Source of the DNA: Prorocentrum cordatum
Lineage: Eukaryota > Sar > Dinophyceae > Prorocentrales > Prorocentraceae
Reading direction: 5' to 3'
Length of the DNA stretch: 64,000 nucleotides
Assembly: GCA_963575745.1 (NCBI GenBank)
Contig: CAUYUJ010017892.1
Coordinates: 70,001-134,000, forward strand
The notes under the pieces are model-generated. The model did not search any database and was not told the DNA's origin. It saw only the letters and a list, made by a program, of their open reading frames with translations. Of the stretch, positions 21,980 to 32,451 are shown in pieces (within the stretch, counting starts at the first letter, position 1; every line of letters starts with the position of its first letter). Position numbers and translations under genes: made by a program.

Positions 21980-22200
21980 GCAGTGAGCTCATGGTCGCCG
22001 TAGTGCGCATGGGCTCATTGTTCCTTGGTGCTCTTTGGAGTGATCGTTCGTATATGTCGATGATTTGTTTCACTATCCTTACTTTGTGTCACCGTTCTTC
22101 GTCTATACGTTCTCTTTCATATTCTCACGTTCACCTGATTCTAACCTGCGATCGGTTGTTCCTGCTGTACACCATGACGACGACGATTTCCTTTTCTGGT
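21980..22200 (+). repeat. Downstream part of duplicated segment, copy 2
   Basis: Matches 18,955-19,195. Unlike copy 1 it continues into 22,200-22,800, part of which is also found at 14,690-14,890. Confidence 0.7.
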
Positions 22201-23160
22201 CGGGTGTGGTTCTTGCTGGGCTCGCCCGGCGTATATTGGGAGATAATCGATCTTTTCGATCCTTGCTATGATGGCCGAGGGGATCCTCCTCGGTCAGCGG
22301 AGGTTCTCTCAAGGTCGTCGGTCAGTCCTCCCTTCCTGGGAGTAAGCATGTCGTTTGCACCATGGCCCACGTCTTCCCTTGGGGTCTTCTTGACCAGATC
22401 ACTTAGAGATTCGTCCTGCTTCTCACTGTTAGTTCGACTCATCACATTGCCAGGGCGCACTGCGCCAGAATCTCTGTGCATCAAATTTTCTGCGGATAAC
22501 CAATCTTTCGCCAGGTGCTTGGCACTCCCTGACGATGCAGCGTGTGCCTTAACAAAGGGATCCTTTCCGATGGGTCTTGTCGTGCGACGTGGCGAAGATT
22601 ATCCTGCAACACAAGATACTAATGTACGTGATGCGCGTGCTCTGGATATGGTGAGCGCACCTTCTCCTGCCCGGGCGCGGCCATGCCCGATCAAGTTATC
22701 CTCGCAATGCAGCTTGAGCCAAACAAGCGCAATTGCGCGTGGATGGATGCTTAAAAGAGAGGCGGAGGGAACGATGGAAACGACTCTTTGCCTATGTTTT
22801 CTGCCTGCGCCCGAAGCGCGATTCTAGCTGCAGATTTCCAAGTGGACCTTTTGGAGTCGTCAGAAGCTGACGATCGCTCAAAAGGTTTCTAGGATCTCAT
22901 CTGTAAACCTCTTTGCTTCACTATTTGCTTCACCACGACCCTTCTCCTGAGAACTCCCTGGGGCATCGTTTCTGGATGGGCTGGGGGGGGATACTTTTTA
23001 GCACGCGGGCGCGCGAAGACGAGTCGAACGCCGTGCAAGCTAAGGCGGGCCGCGCCGAAGCGGAGAGAGGTGAACATGTCTCAAACACGTGAGTTTTCGA
23101 AATGGGTTCGCCCCCTGCGTGCGTCCTGGGAGCCTCTGGATTGGGATATGGAGGAAGGTT
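22200..23160. other. No gene recognised
   Basis: A plus-strand frame runs from 21,991 to 22,827 without a recognisable domain. 22,525-22,680 is the segment shared with 14.7 kb. Confidence 0.35.
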
Positions 23161-23164
23161 ACAA

Positions 23165-23392
23165 GGGAGGAGGAGGAGGAGGAGGAGGAGGAGGAGGAGG
23201 AGGAGGAGGAGGAGGAGGAGGATGCGGGAGGAGAGGGAGGATGAGGAGAAGGAGAGGGACGATACCATATATATATGTATGTATGTATGTATATATATAT
23301 ATGAAACGGAGGAGGCAGAGGAGGAGGAGGAGGAGGAGGAGGAGGAGGAGGAGGAGGAGGAGGAGGAGGAGGCGGACGACGAGGAAGACGAA
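23165..23392 (+). repeat. (GGA)n - (GTAT/AT)n - (GGA)n compound microsatellite
   Basis: GGA triplets at 23,165-23,225, alternating TATG/AT at 23,266-23,302, then GGA again at 23,308-23,372. Confidence 0.95.
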
Positions 23393-23465
23393 CAGGGAGG
23401 GGAAATGGAGGAGAAGGAGGGGGGATGGATGGGGAGCCTCGCGCAGGTGCCGCCACCCCACGGGG

Positions 23466-23557
23466 ATGCCGCACTGTCCTCGGTCTCCAAGAGCAAGTTC
23501 TCAGGCTTCACGTCCCGGTGGACCACGCCGGCGGAGTGGCAGAACGCCAGGGCGCTG
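23466..23557 (-). CDS. Single protein-kinase catalytic-loop exon
   Basis: The minus strand reads HSALAFCHSAGVVHRDVKPE then NLLLETEDS, the subdomain VIb signature of Ser/Thr kinases (HRDxKPEN, catalytic Asp). A CCACAG acceptor-like site lies at the upstream end, after a 28-bp tandem duplicate (23,555-23,615). A possible GT donor lies downstream near 23,470. No other kinase subdomain (glycine loop, VAIK, DFG, APE) is recognisable on either side in this window. So it is either one exon of a gene with very long introns or a stranded fragment. Borders are approximate. Confidence 0.6.
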
Positions 23558-23694
23558 TGGCGGCAAGCCGCTCCCCTCTCCTCTGTGGCGGCAAGCCGCT
23601 CCCCTCTCCTCGACCCCCTGCCCTCCCCTCCCCCCCCCCCCCCTTATCCCACCTATCGCCCCCCTGCTCCCCCTCCTCTCGCCCGCCTTCCCTC

Positions 23695-23905
23695 TGCGCC
23701 TCTGTCCCTCTGTCTCTATCTCTGTGTCTCTGCCTTTCTCTCTCTCTCTCTGTGTCTCTCTGTCTCGCAGTCCGTCCGTGCCTCTGCCTCACTCTCTCTG
23801 TCACTCTGTCACCCTGACACTCTGTCTCTCTGTCTCTCTGTCTCTCTGCCTCTCTGCCTCTCTCTCTCCGCCTCTCTGTCTCTCTCCCGCCCTCCCTCAC
23901 TCTCT
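23695..23905 (+). repeat. (TCTG/TC)n microsatellite
   Basis: About 210 bp of TCTCTGTC and CTCTG repeats. Confidence 0.9.
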
Positions 23906-24340
23906 GCAGCCCGACGCCTTCGGTCTGGGAGGCCCTATGGGCGCGGAGGATGTGGCGCCCGACCCCGCTGACCCACGGCCCGTCGCGGCGACCGACCACC
24001 CCTGCCCCCCCCCCCCGGGGGGCGGATGGCCCTGCGGCAGCTCCCTCCCCAGGCCGCGCGTCCGCCCAGCAGCTGGCTCGCGCCGCCCCCCCCCTCGCTG
24101 CCCCCACGGCGGCCTTCCAGCCTCCCGTGGACGGGATGCCCCCGCTGCCGCGGCCATCGCCAGGACCTGCGCGGCCCCTCCCGCGCGGCCCCAGCGCTCG
24201 CGCGCTCGCCTCGCCCCGCTCTGCCGCGGGCTCCGGGCCTGGCACCCGTGACTCTCGCGGCAGCCTGCCGCAGCGCCGCGTGCCTTGGGGGCTGTGCTGC
24301 TTTCGGGCGTTGCCAGAATTAGGTCGGGCCTGTCCCCCTA
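23905..24340. other. GC-rich, no gene recognised
   Basis: Extreme GC content with C runs. Frames are open in several phases because stops are rare. Confidence 0.35.
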
Positions 24341-24344
24341 CAAA

Positions 24345-25075
24345 AGGATTTTGGACGAAAAAAATAATCGAACAATGCACCCCAAATCCGCCGGCCCCCT
24401 TGTGGGGCCGCCAGGCTGTAGGACCAAGGTTTGCTGTTCCCTGCGCCAGTTCCAGTTTCCAGTACGCAATATTCGCGTCCCCGAAACCATAAGCCCTTGC
24501 AAAATACGCCATATTCGTGTCCCCGAAACCATAAACCCTCGTACATTGCGCAATACTTGCGTTACCTAAGCCACAAACGCTCGTAAATAATGACGTAGTC
24601 GCGTCCCCGAAGCAATAGACCTGTGTAAATTATACAAGATTCGCGTCTCCGAAGCCATAAACCTGCGTAGATGATGCAACATTTGCGACCCCGAAACCAT
24701 AAACCTAGAGACATTACGCAATCATCGCGTGTCCGAAGCTATAAACCTTTGTATATTACACCATATTCGCGTCTCCGAAGCCATATACCTGCGTAACATA
24801 CAATATATTTGCGACCCCGAAACCATGGACCCTCGTAAATTACGCACTATTCGCGTATCCGAAGCCATAGACCCTCGAAGTACAACAAAGAATTCAACAA
24901 AACCATCAGAATCTTAATTTTGTCTTGCCGATTACTCATCGTCTTCGCGTCAAGTCCCGACGCTGCTTCACGGTGGCGCCAAGGCTTTATGATTTCGCTC
25001 TTGCATTGCCTATTATCCGAGAGGAGGGGGCCGGCGGCAGGGGGCGAAACCCTTACGGATATCAACAAATAGTTA
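24345..25075 (+). repeat. Composite element: GGCCCC hairpin, 42-bp array, GGATATCAA end (copy 1)
   Basis: Starts near a small palindrome GGCCCCCTTGTGGGGCC (24,394), then CAGTTCCAGTTTCCAGT. Next come about ten degenerate 42-bp units with CCCCGAAACCATAAACC (24,470-24,890). It closes with a block ending GGCGAAACCCTTACGGATAT (about 25,045-25,064). The same two ends recur at 40.9-41.5 and 46.9-47.7 kb. Confidence 0.75.
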
Positions 25076-25554
25076 TACAAATCGTCCCCCGACTATTTTT
25101 AAAACTATTTTGGAATTTTCCTCGTGTAAGCGGACACGCCCGGCTTAATGCTAGAAGTGCCCCTGGCCCAAGGTGCCCCCGGGATTCTGAAGGCCCCCAC
25201 GGTCTCCGTAGCACTCCTCATGCGGCCCAGAGGGCCCCGAGGGCTCTGCAGCGGAGCGGAAAGCGGGGGGCACGTTGGGCCAGGGGCACCTCCCCAGCAA
25301 CCCTCGGCCCTTGCTGCTGCGGCGGCGCCCTGCCACTGCGCCGCTCAAGCCGCCGCGCCCCGTGCTCGGCGGCAGCCAGCTCGGCCGCGCAGCCGCCTTC
25401 CTCGCTCTCCCCGCCTCTTACAGGCGCCCTGGCCCCCCCCGTCTCGAGCTCGGGCCGTGGCTCTGGCCTCGAGGGAGAGAGCCGAGCGCACGCGGTGCCA
25501 GTCCCCGCGGCGCTCCGACAGGCCCGATCGTCAGCATCGTGCGGTCTTTCTCTC

Positions 25555-25890
25555 TCCCTTTTTTTTGTTCTCTCTCTCTCTCTCTCAGTCTCTCTCTCTC
25601 TCTCTCTCTCCTCCCCTCTCTCTTTTTTTGTCTCTCTCTCTCTCTTTCTCTTTGTGTGTTTTTTCGTTGCTCGTTTGTTTGTTTGTTTGTTTGTTGGTTT
25701 GCTTGCTTGTGTGTGTCTTGCTTTATATGGTTTTTCGTTATTGTGTGCGTTTCCATTTTGTCAGCTGTTTGTTTTTAGTGTGTGTTTTGTTTGTTCTGCC
25801 TCTCTCTCTCTCTTTATTCCTTCTTCTCTCTCTCTCTCTCCCTCTTTTTTTTCCTCTCTCTCTCTTTATTTCTCTCGTTCTGTTTTTTGG
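25555..25890 (+). repeat. (TC)n and (GTTT)n microsatellite
   Basis: TC dinucleotides at 25,566-25,650, GTTTGTTT tetramers at 25,670-25,700, TC again at 25,797-25,880. Confidence 0.9.
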
Positions 25891-26029
25891 GCCCCAGCGC
25901 AGGATCTGGGAGGCATTGGAGTAGAGCGCGAGGACGCGATCAAGATCCAGGACGAAGATGAAGGCCACGAGGTGGAGGAGGATAATGATGGCCATGGTGA
26001 GCAGAATGAGGACGGGCAGGGCGTTGGTA

Positions 26030-26125
26030 TCGCCTCCTCCTCTTCCTACTCCTCCTCCTCTTCCTTCCTCTTCCTCCTCCTCCTCCTCCTCCTCCCCCTT
26101 CTCCTGCTCCTCCTCTCCTTTTGCT
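26030..26125 (+). repeat. (CTC)n array
   Basis: CTC/TTC triplets. Confidence 0.9.
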
Positions 26126-26254
26126 CCTGCAATCACTCTGGCGGCTCGGTCGTGGCTTTGAATCGTTTGGCAACTGCAAGCTGTCCGTTTCTTAGGGCTC
26201 AATTGCCGTTGAAGTGTCTGACCTTCTCTTCTCCCCTCTAGCAATCGAGGAGGG

Positions 26255-26655
26255 GGATGATGATGAGGAGAAAGAAAATGGAGAACGCGGACGATGCTGA
26301 TGTTGATGCTGATGCTGATGCTGATGATGGTGAGATGATGCTGCTGCTGATGATAATGACGACGGCGATGATGATGAATCTGACGATCCTGATGACGGTG
26401 CCAGTAATGACAATGTTAACACTAATGCTGCTGATGATGATGCTGCTGATGATGCTTATGCTGATGAGGATGGGTATACTGCAGATGTTGATGTCGATGG
26501 TGCTGCTGATGATGATGCTGATGCTGCTGCTGCTGATGATAACGAGGATGCGAATGATGATGCTGATGATGATGATGATGATGCTGCTGCAATGGATGAT
26601 GATGATGCTGCTGCTGCTGCTGATGATGATGACGATGATGCTGATGGGCTTGGAA
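26255..26655 (+). repeat. (GATGCT/GAT)n array
   Basis: About 400 bp of GATGATGCTGCTG-type interrupted triplets. Confidence 0.9.
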
Positions 26656-26839
26656 TCCGTTCCCGTGCGGGCGCCAGGCTGCCAGGTGATCTGCTGGACT
26701 GCTGCCTGGTCTTGCTAGTGACGCACTTTTGCCTCTTACCTATCCAATCCTGCCCTCACTATCCTGTCTACTAGGGGGCCTGGAGCGCCAACTGATAGCC
26801 AACAAGGGGGGGGGCCTCATTTTTTTCGCCGCTCTAGGT

Positions 26840-27470
26840 TGCCTCAAGACTCGGATTGGACTCCCCCGCGCGGCCAGGGGGCCCCAACAGTCCTCGAAAA
26901 CGGCCCTAGGGGGCCCCCAAGAGGTGTTCAGAGCCCAAGGCTGCCGAAGATGGCACCCAGATGCCTCAACAATGGCCCAGGAGGGCCCCAGGACGCCCCC
27001 GAAAGGGCAAAGTCTGTTGAACGACCACCATGTTTTGACTTAGTTTTGCCTGTCACAATTTTTGATTCGTCGATGTCCGAACATCGCTTCAAGACGAACC
27101 CGCAGCCCCCGAGATTGCCCAAGACGGCTCCACGGTCGTTCCCAAAGGCCACCCGACGAGGAGGGCCCCAAGACGCCCCCGAAAGGGCAAAGTATGTTGA
27201 ACAACCGTAACGTTTTGAACTAGTTTTGCCTGTCACAACTTTTGCTTCCAAGATGTTCAAATATCGCTTCAAAACGACCCCTCAGCCCCCGATATTGCCC
27301 AAGACGTCCCCACGGTGGTCTCAAAAGGCCTCAAGATGCTGCCCAAATCGCCCAGGATGGCCAAGCAAGGTCCCAAGACGCTGTCAAGAGGGGCCCCAGA
27401 TGCCTCAAGATAGCCCCGATTGCAAAGGATGGGCCGAAAATTGCCCAAGAGGCCCCGTGATGGCCGCCAA
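26840..27470 (+). repeat. CCAAGACGGCC-type block with a 180-bp tandem duplication
   Basis: The unit GCCCC(A/G)GGACGCCCCCGAAAGGG.. starts at 26,989 and again at 27,169 (period 180). Each unit carries TTTTGCCTGTCACAA. Flanked by CCCAAGACGG repeats in the same orientation. Confidence 0.8.
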
Positions 27471-27489
27471 TTCGTTCCAAGATAACTAC

Positions 27490-28180
27490 AATATGGCTCA
27501 GCATATGGGGGCAGAGGTAGTGGGCGCAGCTCTGAACCTTTCGCTGCTTCGCTCTCCCAGTGGCACCCGGTTGCATTAAGGGTACCGCTGTCAGCAGCAT
27601 TATGTGCGTAGCATGCGCACGCTCCTCTTTGGCTTGTGTCGATGTGTCGTTCGCATGACGTGTGATGCCTGCACCTCCAGAACAAACGTGACGGTGGAGA
27701 ACAAGTTCTCCGATTGAACAGCGAGGGCGTGTCCGTCAGTGTAAAACCAGGGGCAAGACAAATGTGTGCGGCGCTGGAGCGCCATCAACAGGAGGGGGGA
27801 GGCAGGAGGGCGGATGACTGGACGATCCTGATTGAGGTCGTCGGCTGCTTGACGCCACTGCCAGTCGCAACGCCTTCATCTTCACCCGCCTGCACACTCA
27901 AGAGAAGGACAACCGATTTGTTGAGGCCAGGACTGCGACCAAAACCCTTGTAAGTCTGGCCAGGGCATCGGCCATAAGCTAACCATGTACATATCTGTTT
28001 AAAACTTCTGCGAGCCCCTGGGGAGGTGCAATTCCTGTCGATACTGGTCCGGGCAGAGCCAACGCCGTCCAGATCCTGTTTTGCTTTGCGCGCGTCGTGC
28101 GATTAACAATGGCAAATGCCCACTGCAACTGCCAATGCCATGCTTGCCACCGCGTGCTGAGGACGTTCCGGATGGGCTTC
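27490..28180. other. No gene recognised
   Basis: Non-repetitive sequence beyond the last recognisable PPR fragment. Nothing supported on either strand. Confidence 0.4.
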
Positions 28181-28189
28181 GCTCATCGA

Positions 28190-28865
28190 GTCTTCAGAAG
28201 GAAGATGCCCACTGCTGCTTCACATCCGTGCCACCCAATTGTGATATGAGCAGTTAGGAGCACTCGGCGTGGATATAGCCTCCCACATCTCGCTCGGCAA
28301 TGACAGCGCCAGCTGACATCCTCCACCTTGTTCGCACATGCGAATTGAGCCATCGTGCGTGGTTCGTCATCTTTGGATCCAACTGTGCCTGCTTGCGCCC
28401 ACCTAACAACCATAACACCCGCTGCCGCTATCCACCTCTCTCGCGCCAGCTGTTTCCAGCGCTGTAGCTGCGTCGGCATGGTTCCAGAATCGCCTCCTGC
28501 GGCTCGCTGGGCAATGGCACAAGCCGCTGCCACCGCCCGCCTCCGTCGCGCAAAGAATCTCCAACGTGTCCAGCGCTACAACTGATCACGTGTTGATCCA
28601 ATGTTTCATCCAACACCTCGTCTGACAAGTGCAATGCCCGCTGCCGTTACCTGCACCTCTCGCACGCGCTGGTCCCAATCTTTTCTGCCGATGGCGTCGG
28701 GCTCCGATCTCGTCTCCCACGTCCTGCAGAGGAACGCGCTGATCAACACCTTGTCGCTGATGACGTCGGGCCCCATCCTCGTCTCCCGCACCTCGCTGAG
28801 CACCGCCTGCGTCTGCTGCCGCTGCCCTCCGTTCTCGCATGCGCCGTTTCTCCTTGAAGAAGAAT
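28190..28865 (-). pseudogene. Decayed PPR repeats
   Basis: PPR-like segments are recognisable only by switching frames: GACENGGQRQQTQAVLSEV and RMGPDVISD near 28,745-28,865, SEPDAI near 28,680, and WRCHCRARCGR-type remnants (really WQLALSLPSEMWEA in the adjacent frame) near 28,255-28,310. Frame shifts and missing YNAGISACEKG cores indicate a dead tail of the PPR gene, or exons too diverged to follow. Confidence 0.55.
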
Positions 28866-29164
28866 GAAGGCATAAACACAATGTTCGAAGGTCCTCGCAA
28901 ATTTCTTGGATCTGCGCTGGCTGCCCCGACACGCAACACGCGACCCGTAGCGTGTGGACACGGAGCCCAGCACGCCAGTTGAACACGCAGGCCTGGCGCG
29001 ACACGCTCACCAACGGGTGGGCCAACACGTGCGCGAGAGACGTGCTGAACACGGCACGAATTGCGCTCCAACACGTGCGCATCCGGGGCAGCCAGGGGCG
29101 CTGGACCTGCCCTCCCCTGGCGCGCGGAGCCTTGCCGAGGGCGACGCCTGGAGGCGCCGCCACG

Positions 29165-29308
29165 TGGGCCCTCCTCCTCCCCCTCCTCCTCCTCCCCCTC
29201 CTCCTCCTCCGCCTCCTCCTCCTCCTCCTCCCCCTCCTCCTCCTCCTCCTCCTCCTCCTCCTCCTCCTCCTCCTCCTCCTCCTCCTCCTCCTCCTCCTCC
29301 TCCTCCCA
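29165..29308 (+). repeat. (CTC)n array
   Basis: About 140 bp of CTC triplets. Confidence 0.95.
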
Positions 29309-29507
29309 GCGCGGACCGTCGCACATTTGTGTTTAGGGCCTCTGTGCTCGTCTTCGAGGTCCGGGCGTTCTGGTTGGCGGCGCTGGCAGAATCCGGGGGA
29401 GCTCCGGCGAGTCCTCGCAGGGAGCGCTCATGCTGCGGCCGACGGAGCTCCTGCACAGCTTGGGAGGACTCCCCAGCTCGGCCCGAGGATGAACCCCCCA
29501 CCCGGGC

Positions 29508-29764
29508 TAAGACAGTCGGCTTTCTCGCACGCGCTGACCCCAAGTCTGAAGCTGACGACGTCGGGCTCCAACTTCGCCTCTTGCATCCCGACGATCAACG
29601 ATAGGGACCGCTCCCACTGCCCAACCAGCTCGCACGCGCTGATACCAGCGTTGTAGCTGATGACGTTGGGCTCCACCTTCGCCTCCCACATCTCGCTGAT
29701 CAGCGACAAGGATCGCTGCCACTGCTCGCCTTTCCCGCACGCGCTGATCCCCGCGCTGTAGCTG
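29508..29764 (-). CDS. PPR exon, two and a half repeats
   Basis: Minus strand: SYSAGISACGKGEQWQRSLS, EPNVISYNAGISACELVG, EPDVVSFRLGVSACEKAD. The 35-residue helical hairpins match PPR proteins, which bind single-stranded RNA, mostly in organelles. It follows CTAG at 29,765-29,768, a plausible 3' splice site 9 bp below a hairpin (29,777). A donor near 29,500 (GGGTGGGG) is possible but unproven. The codon after the second repeat keeps frame, so this exon is intact. Confidence 0.8.
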
Positions 29765-29776
29765 ACTAGTGTGAAC

Positions 29777-29795
29777 CCGTGGATTACATCCACGG
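29777..29795 (-). other. Hairpin before PPR exon
   Basis: Stem CCGTGGAT / ATCCACGG, loop TAC. The T/A at the inner pair replaces the C/G of most other copies. Confidence 0.75.
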
Positions 29796-29849
29796 TGTGC
29801 TGAACCTGGGACTCGCACGCCAGGTGAACAGCTCGTCGAAGTGCAACAG

Positions 29850-31450
29850 CTGGGGCGTCCCTGGGGCCGTGTCGGGGGCATGTTGGGACCTCCTGCGAGC
29901 CTGTCTGGGGCGTCTGGAAGGCCTCTTGCGGTTTTTGGGCGCCTCTGGGGCCGTTCCCTGGCTGTCCCCCAGAGCTCCGTTCGGGGACAGCCTGGGAAAC
30001 TTACAGTACGTGCGTGCTGTGAGGTTGCTGTGGAAAGGCCCCCCCCTTGTTATCCCTGAGGTTAGCTGCAGGGCATGCTGCAGGCTCGGGGAGCCGGGGC
30101 TGGAAGCTGTCTTCGAACATCTCGGGGAGGTCTGCGCCATCTCGGAGTGGTCCAGGGTGGGATCTCGTGGTGTTGGGGCACGAACGGAGCCCGTGGGCCT
30201 CTCCGAAACGGGCCGTCCGTGCCCGCGGACATCCCTGCAGAGATCCAGGACGGCCAGAGAAGGCCTCGGAAAGCTCCCATGAAAGGACGGAGAGAGCTCC
30301 CGCCGGATACTACAACCCCCCTTTGTAGCATCCGTCGGGGGCCCCCCTGGAGGGCCGCACGGAGGCCGTCTGGGAGCACAGTGTGAGCCCTCCTGGGCAG
30401 CTCCTGGTGCGTCTTGGGGGGCCGCCTGAAACTCCAGTAGGCCGTCGGGGGCCTGTCTCAGGCCGGCTTGGAGCCCTCTTGGGCCGTCTTGCTGCGCTCG
30501 TGGAGGCTTTTTGGGCCATCGTGGGGCAATCGCGAGAATGCCTGAAGCTGCGTGGGGCCCTTCTGAGCCCGTCGTTGCGAAAGTGTGGGAAACATTGGTA
30601 GCACTCACCGTTTTTTTTGCTTGACTTCTGGTCTCCGGGGTCCGTCTTCGGAGTCCTCGTGGGCCCTCTTGGGCCGTACCCGGGGGCCTCTTTGGGCCGT
30701 CTTCGGGCCATGATGGGGGCCTGGGGCCGTCTGGCAGTCTTGATTCGGGCCCTCCCGGGGCGTCTCGGGGGGCAGCCTGAGGCTCTGTGAGGCTGGCCGG
30801 GGCATGTTCTGGCCCGTCTTGAGGCCCTCGCTGGCTGCCATGGTTGGCTCGGTGAGGCCCTCGAGGGCCATCTCGGTGTGTGGGGCCGTTCTGGGCCCGG
30901 CATGGGAGAACGTGGAAACCTTCGATCATTCATGGTTTGAGCTTGGTTTTTTTTCGCCTCGTGGGGCCGTCGTCGGGGTCCTCCTGGGCCCTCTTGGGCC
31001 TTCTCCCCGGGCCCTCTTGGGGCCGTCCTAGGGCCATGCTGGGGGTCGCGGGCCGTCTTGGAGCTCGCTGTGGTGCACGCTGGGCAGCCTATAGGGCCCT
31101 CTCGGGGCTATCTTGGGGGCCACCGGGAGCTTGGGCCACCTGCGGGCCCTCTTGGGGTCGTCTTGGGGCACCTGGCGGGGGGCCTCCTCGACCGTCTTGG
31201 GGCGATCCGGGGTGGCCCTGCAACGGTCCGGGGCCGTCCGTGGCCCCCCAAAGGGGAGAAAGCACGGGGCACTGTCGAACACCTAACGAACATCTATGCT
31301 TTTTTGCCCGGGGAACCGTCTTCGTGTCGGGCCGTCTTCGGAAGCATTTGGCCCGTCGTCGGGCCATCTGGGGCTGTCATGGGGCTTCGTTCGGGTTCTC
31401 CTGGGGCGTCCTCCAGTCATCTCGAGCGTCTCGGGAGCCGTCCGAGAGCG
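29850..31450 (-). repeat. Dispersed CCAAGACGGCC-type repeat filling the PPR intron
   Basis: The plus strand reads GGGCCGTCTTGGGG, so the family lies in the sense of the minus-strand PPR exons on either side. Confidence 0.7.
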
Positions 31451-31472
31451 GCGGGGGCGCTCCGGGCGCTCG

Positions 31473-31634
31473 GGGCGCATCTCGCGACCTCCTGGCCCGT
31501 TTCGCACGCGCAGCGACCAGATTCGGGAGTGGCTGAACCCCTCCTCCTCCTCCTCCTCCTCCTCCTCCTCCTCCTCCTCCTCCTCCTCCTGCTCGGGCGC
31601 ATCTCGCGACCTCCTGGCCCGTTTCGCACGCGAA
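31473..31634. repeat. Direct repeat of 38 bp flanking (CTC)n
   Basis: GGGCGCATCTCGCGACCTCC and the following bases up to TTTCGCACGCG occur at 31,474-31,511 and again at 31,597-31,634. The interval holds about 17 CTC triplets (31,541-31,590). The repeated sequence is the decayed PPR start FACETGQEVARCA on minus. Confidence 0.85.
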
Positions 31635-31635
31635 C

Positions 31636-31745
31636 AGATGACATTGGGCTCCAACGTCGCCTCCCGCATCTTGCTGAGCAGAGACAACGCCCGCTTCCAT
31701 TGACCAGCCTTTTCGCACGCGCTGATCCTGGCGTTGTAGCTGATT
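31636..31745 (-). CDS. PPR exon, one repeat
   Basis: SYNARISACEKAGQWKRAL, then LLSKMREATLEPNVI. The conserved frame ends at ATC. ATCT|GTTC would give a GT donor, and with CTAG|TCAG before 29,764 it would join in frame with one added Phe. Confidence 0.7.
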
Positions 31746-31756
31746 AGGGCTGACCT

Positions 31757-31772
31757 GTGGACTACCGTCCAC
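31757..31772 (-). other. Hairpin before PPR exon
   Basis: Stem GTGGAC / GTCCAC, loop TACC. The following CTAG is CTAA here. Confidence 0.7.
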
Positions 31773-32014
31773 GATTGCTGATGTATTGGGAGGGCGCATG
31801 CTGCTGCGTAGTGCTTCAGGGCGAGCTGGGTGTTCGATGATCCTGTCGGCGCCGAGAGCATCGTTTGCAGCAGCATCGGATATGGCAGCATCGGCAGTAA
31901 CCCGAGAGGTGGGTGGAGCGACGTGACTGGCAAACGACGGCAGCCACTGTGCAGAGGGAACCGTGGGCAACGAGGAGAAGGAGGTCGAGGAAGGGAGTGT
32001 AACCTGTATGGAAA

Positions 32015-32070
32015 ACCATACCCCGCGCCTCCTGCAACACGCGCCGTGCGGGAGTAGTCCCAGAAAAAGC
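32015..32070 (+). repeat. Single arm of the 46.2-kb inverted-repeat element
   Basis: TACCCCGCGCCTCCTGCAAC and the following GCGGGA..CAGAAA..GCG resemble the left arm at 46,207. Confidence 0.5.
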
Positions 32071-32104
32071 GTTCCGGGGCGTTGGCGGCTCGGTCTGAAA
32101 GGTT

Positions 32105-32440
32105 TTTCGCCCATCCCCTTCCAGCCCAAGATGGCCCCAAGAAAGCTCCAAAGGAGCCCCAAGACTGTTCCAGAGGACCCCAAGTGAGCCCCCCAGAGCT
32201 CCAGACGCGGGGGTAAGTCGGCTAGAGCTCTCAGGGAGCCCTCAGCCCCCATAGGACCCCCTCAGGAGGACCCAAGACTGCCCCAAGAGGGCCGCAAGAG
32301 GGTTTGAAAAAGGCCCAACAACTTGTCGCGAAAAGGAGCCGTCTTCGTGTAGGCCCCTCATGGGGCCCCAAGATGGCCCCAAGAGGCCCCAAGTAAGCTC
32401 CAAACGAGCCCCAAGACGGTTCCAAGAGAATAGGGAGTCC
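32105..32440 (+). repeat. Dispersed CCAAGACGGCC-type repeat, opposite orientation
   Basis: CCCCAAGATGGCCCCAAGAG variants on plus, directly before the leader of the first array module. Confidence 0.7.
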
Positions 32441-32451
32441 ACCTGTGAGTA

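Noticed and set aside
23508-24512. 334-codon minus-strand frame upstream of the kinase exon as the kinase N-terminus
   Set aside because: It is in a different frame from the HRD segment, is Arg/Gly/Ala-rich low-complexity, and lacks kinase subdomains I-V.
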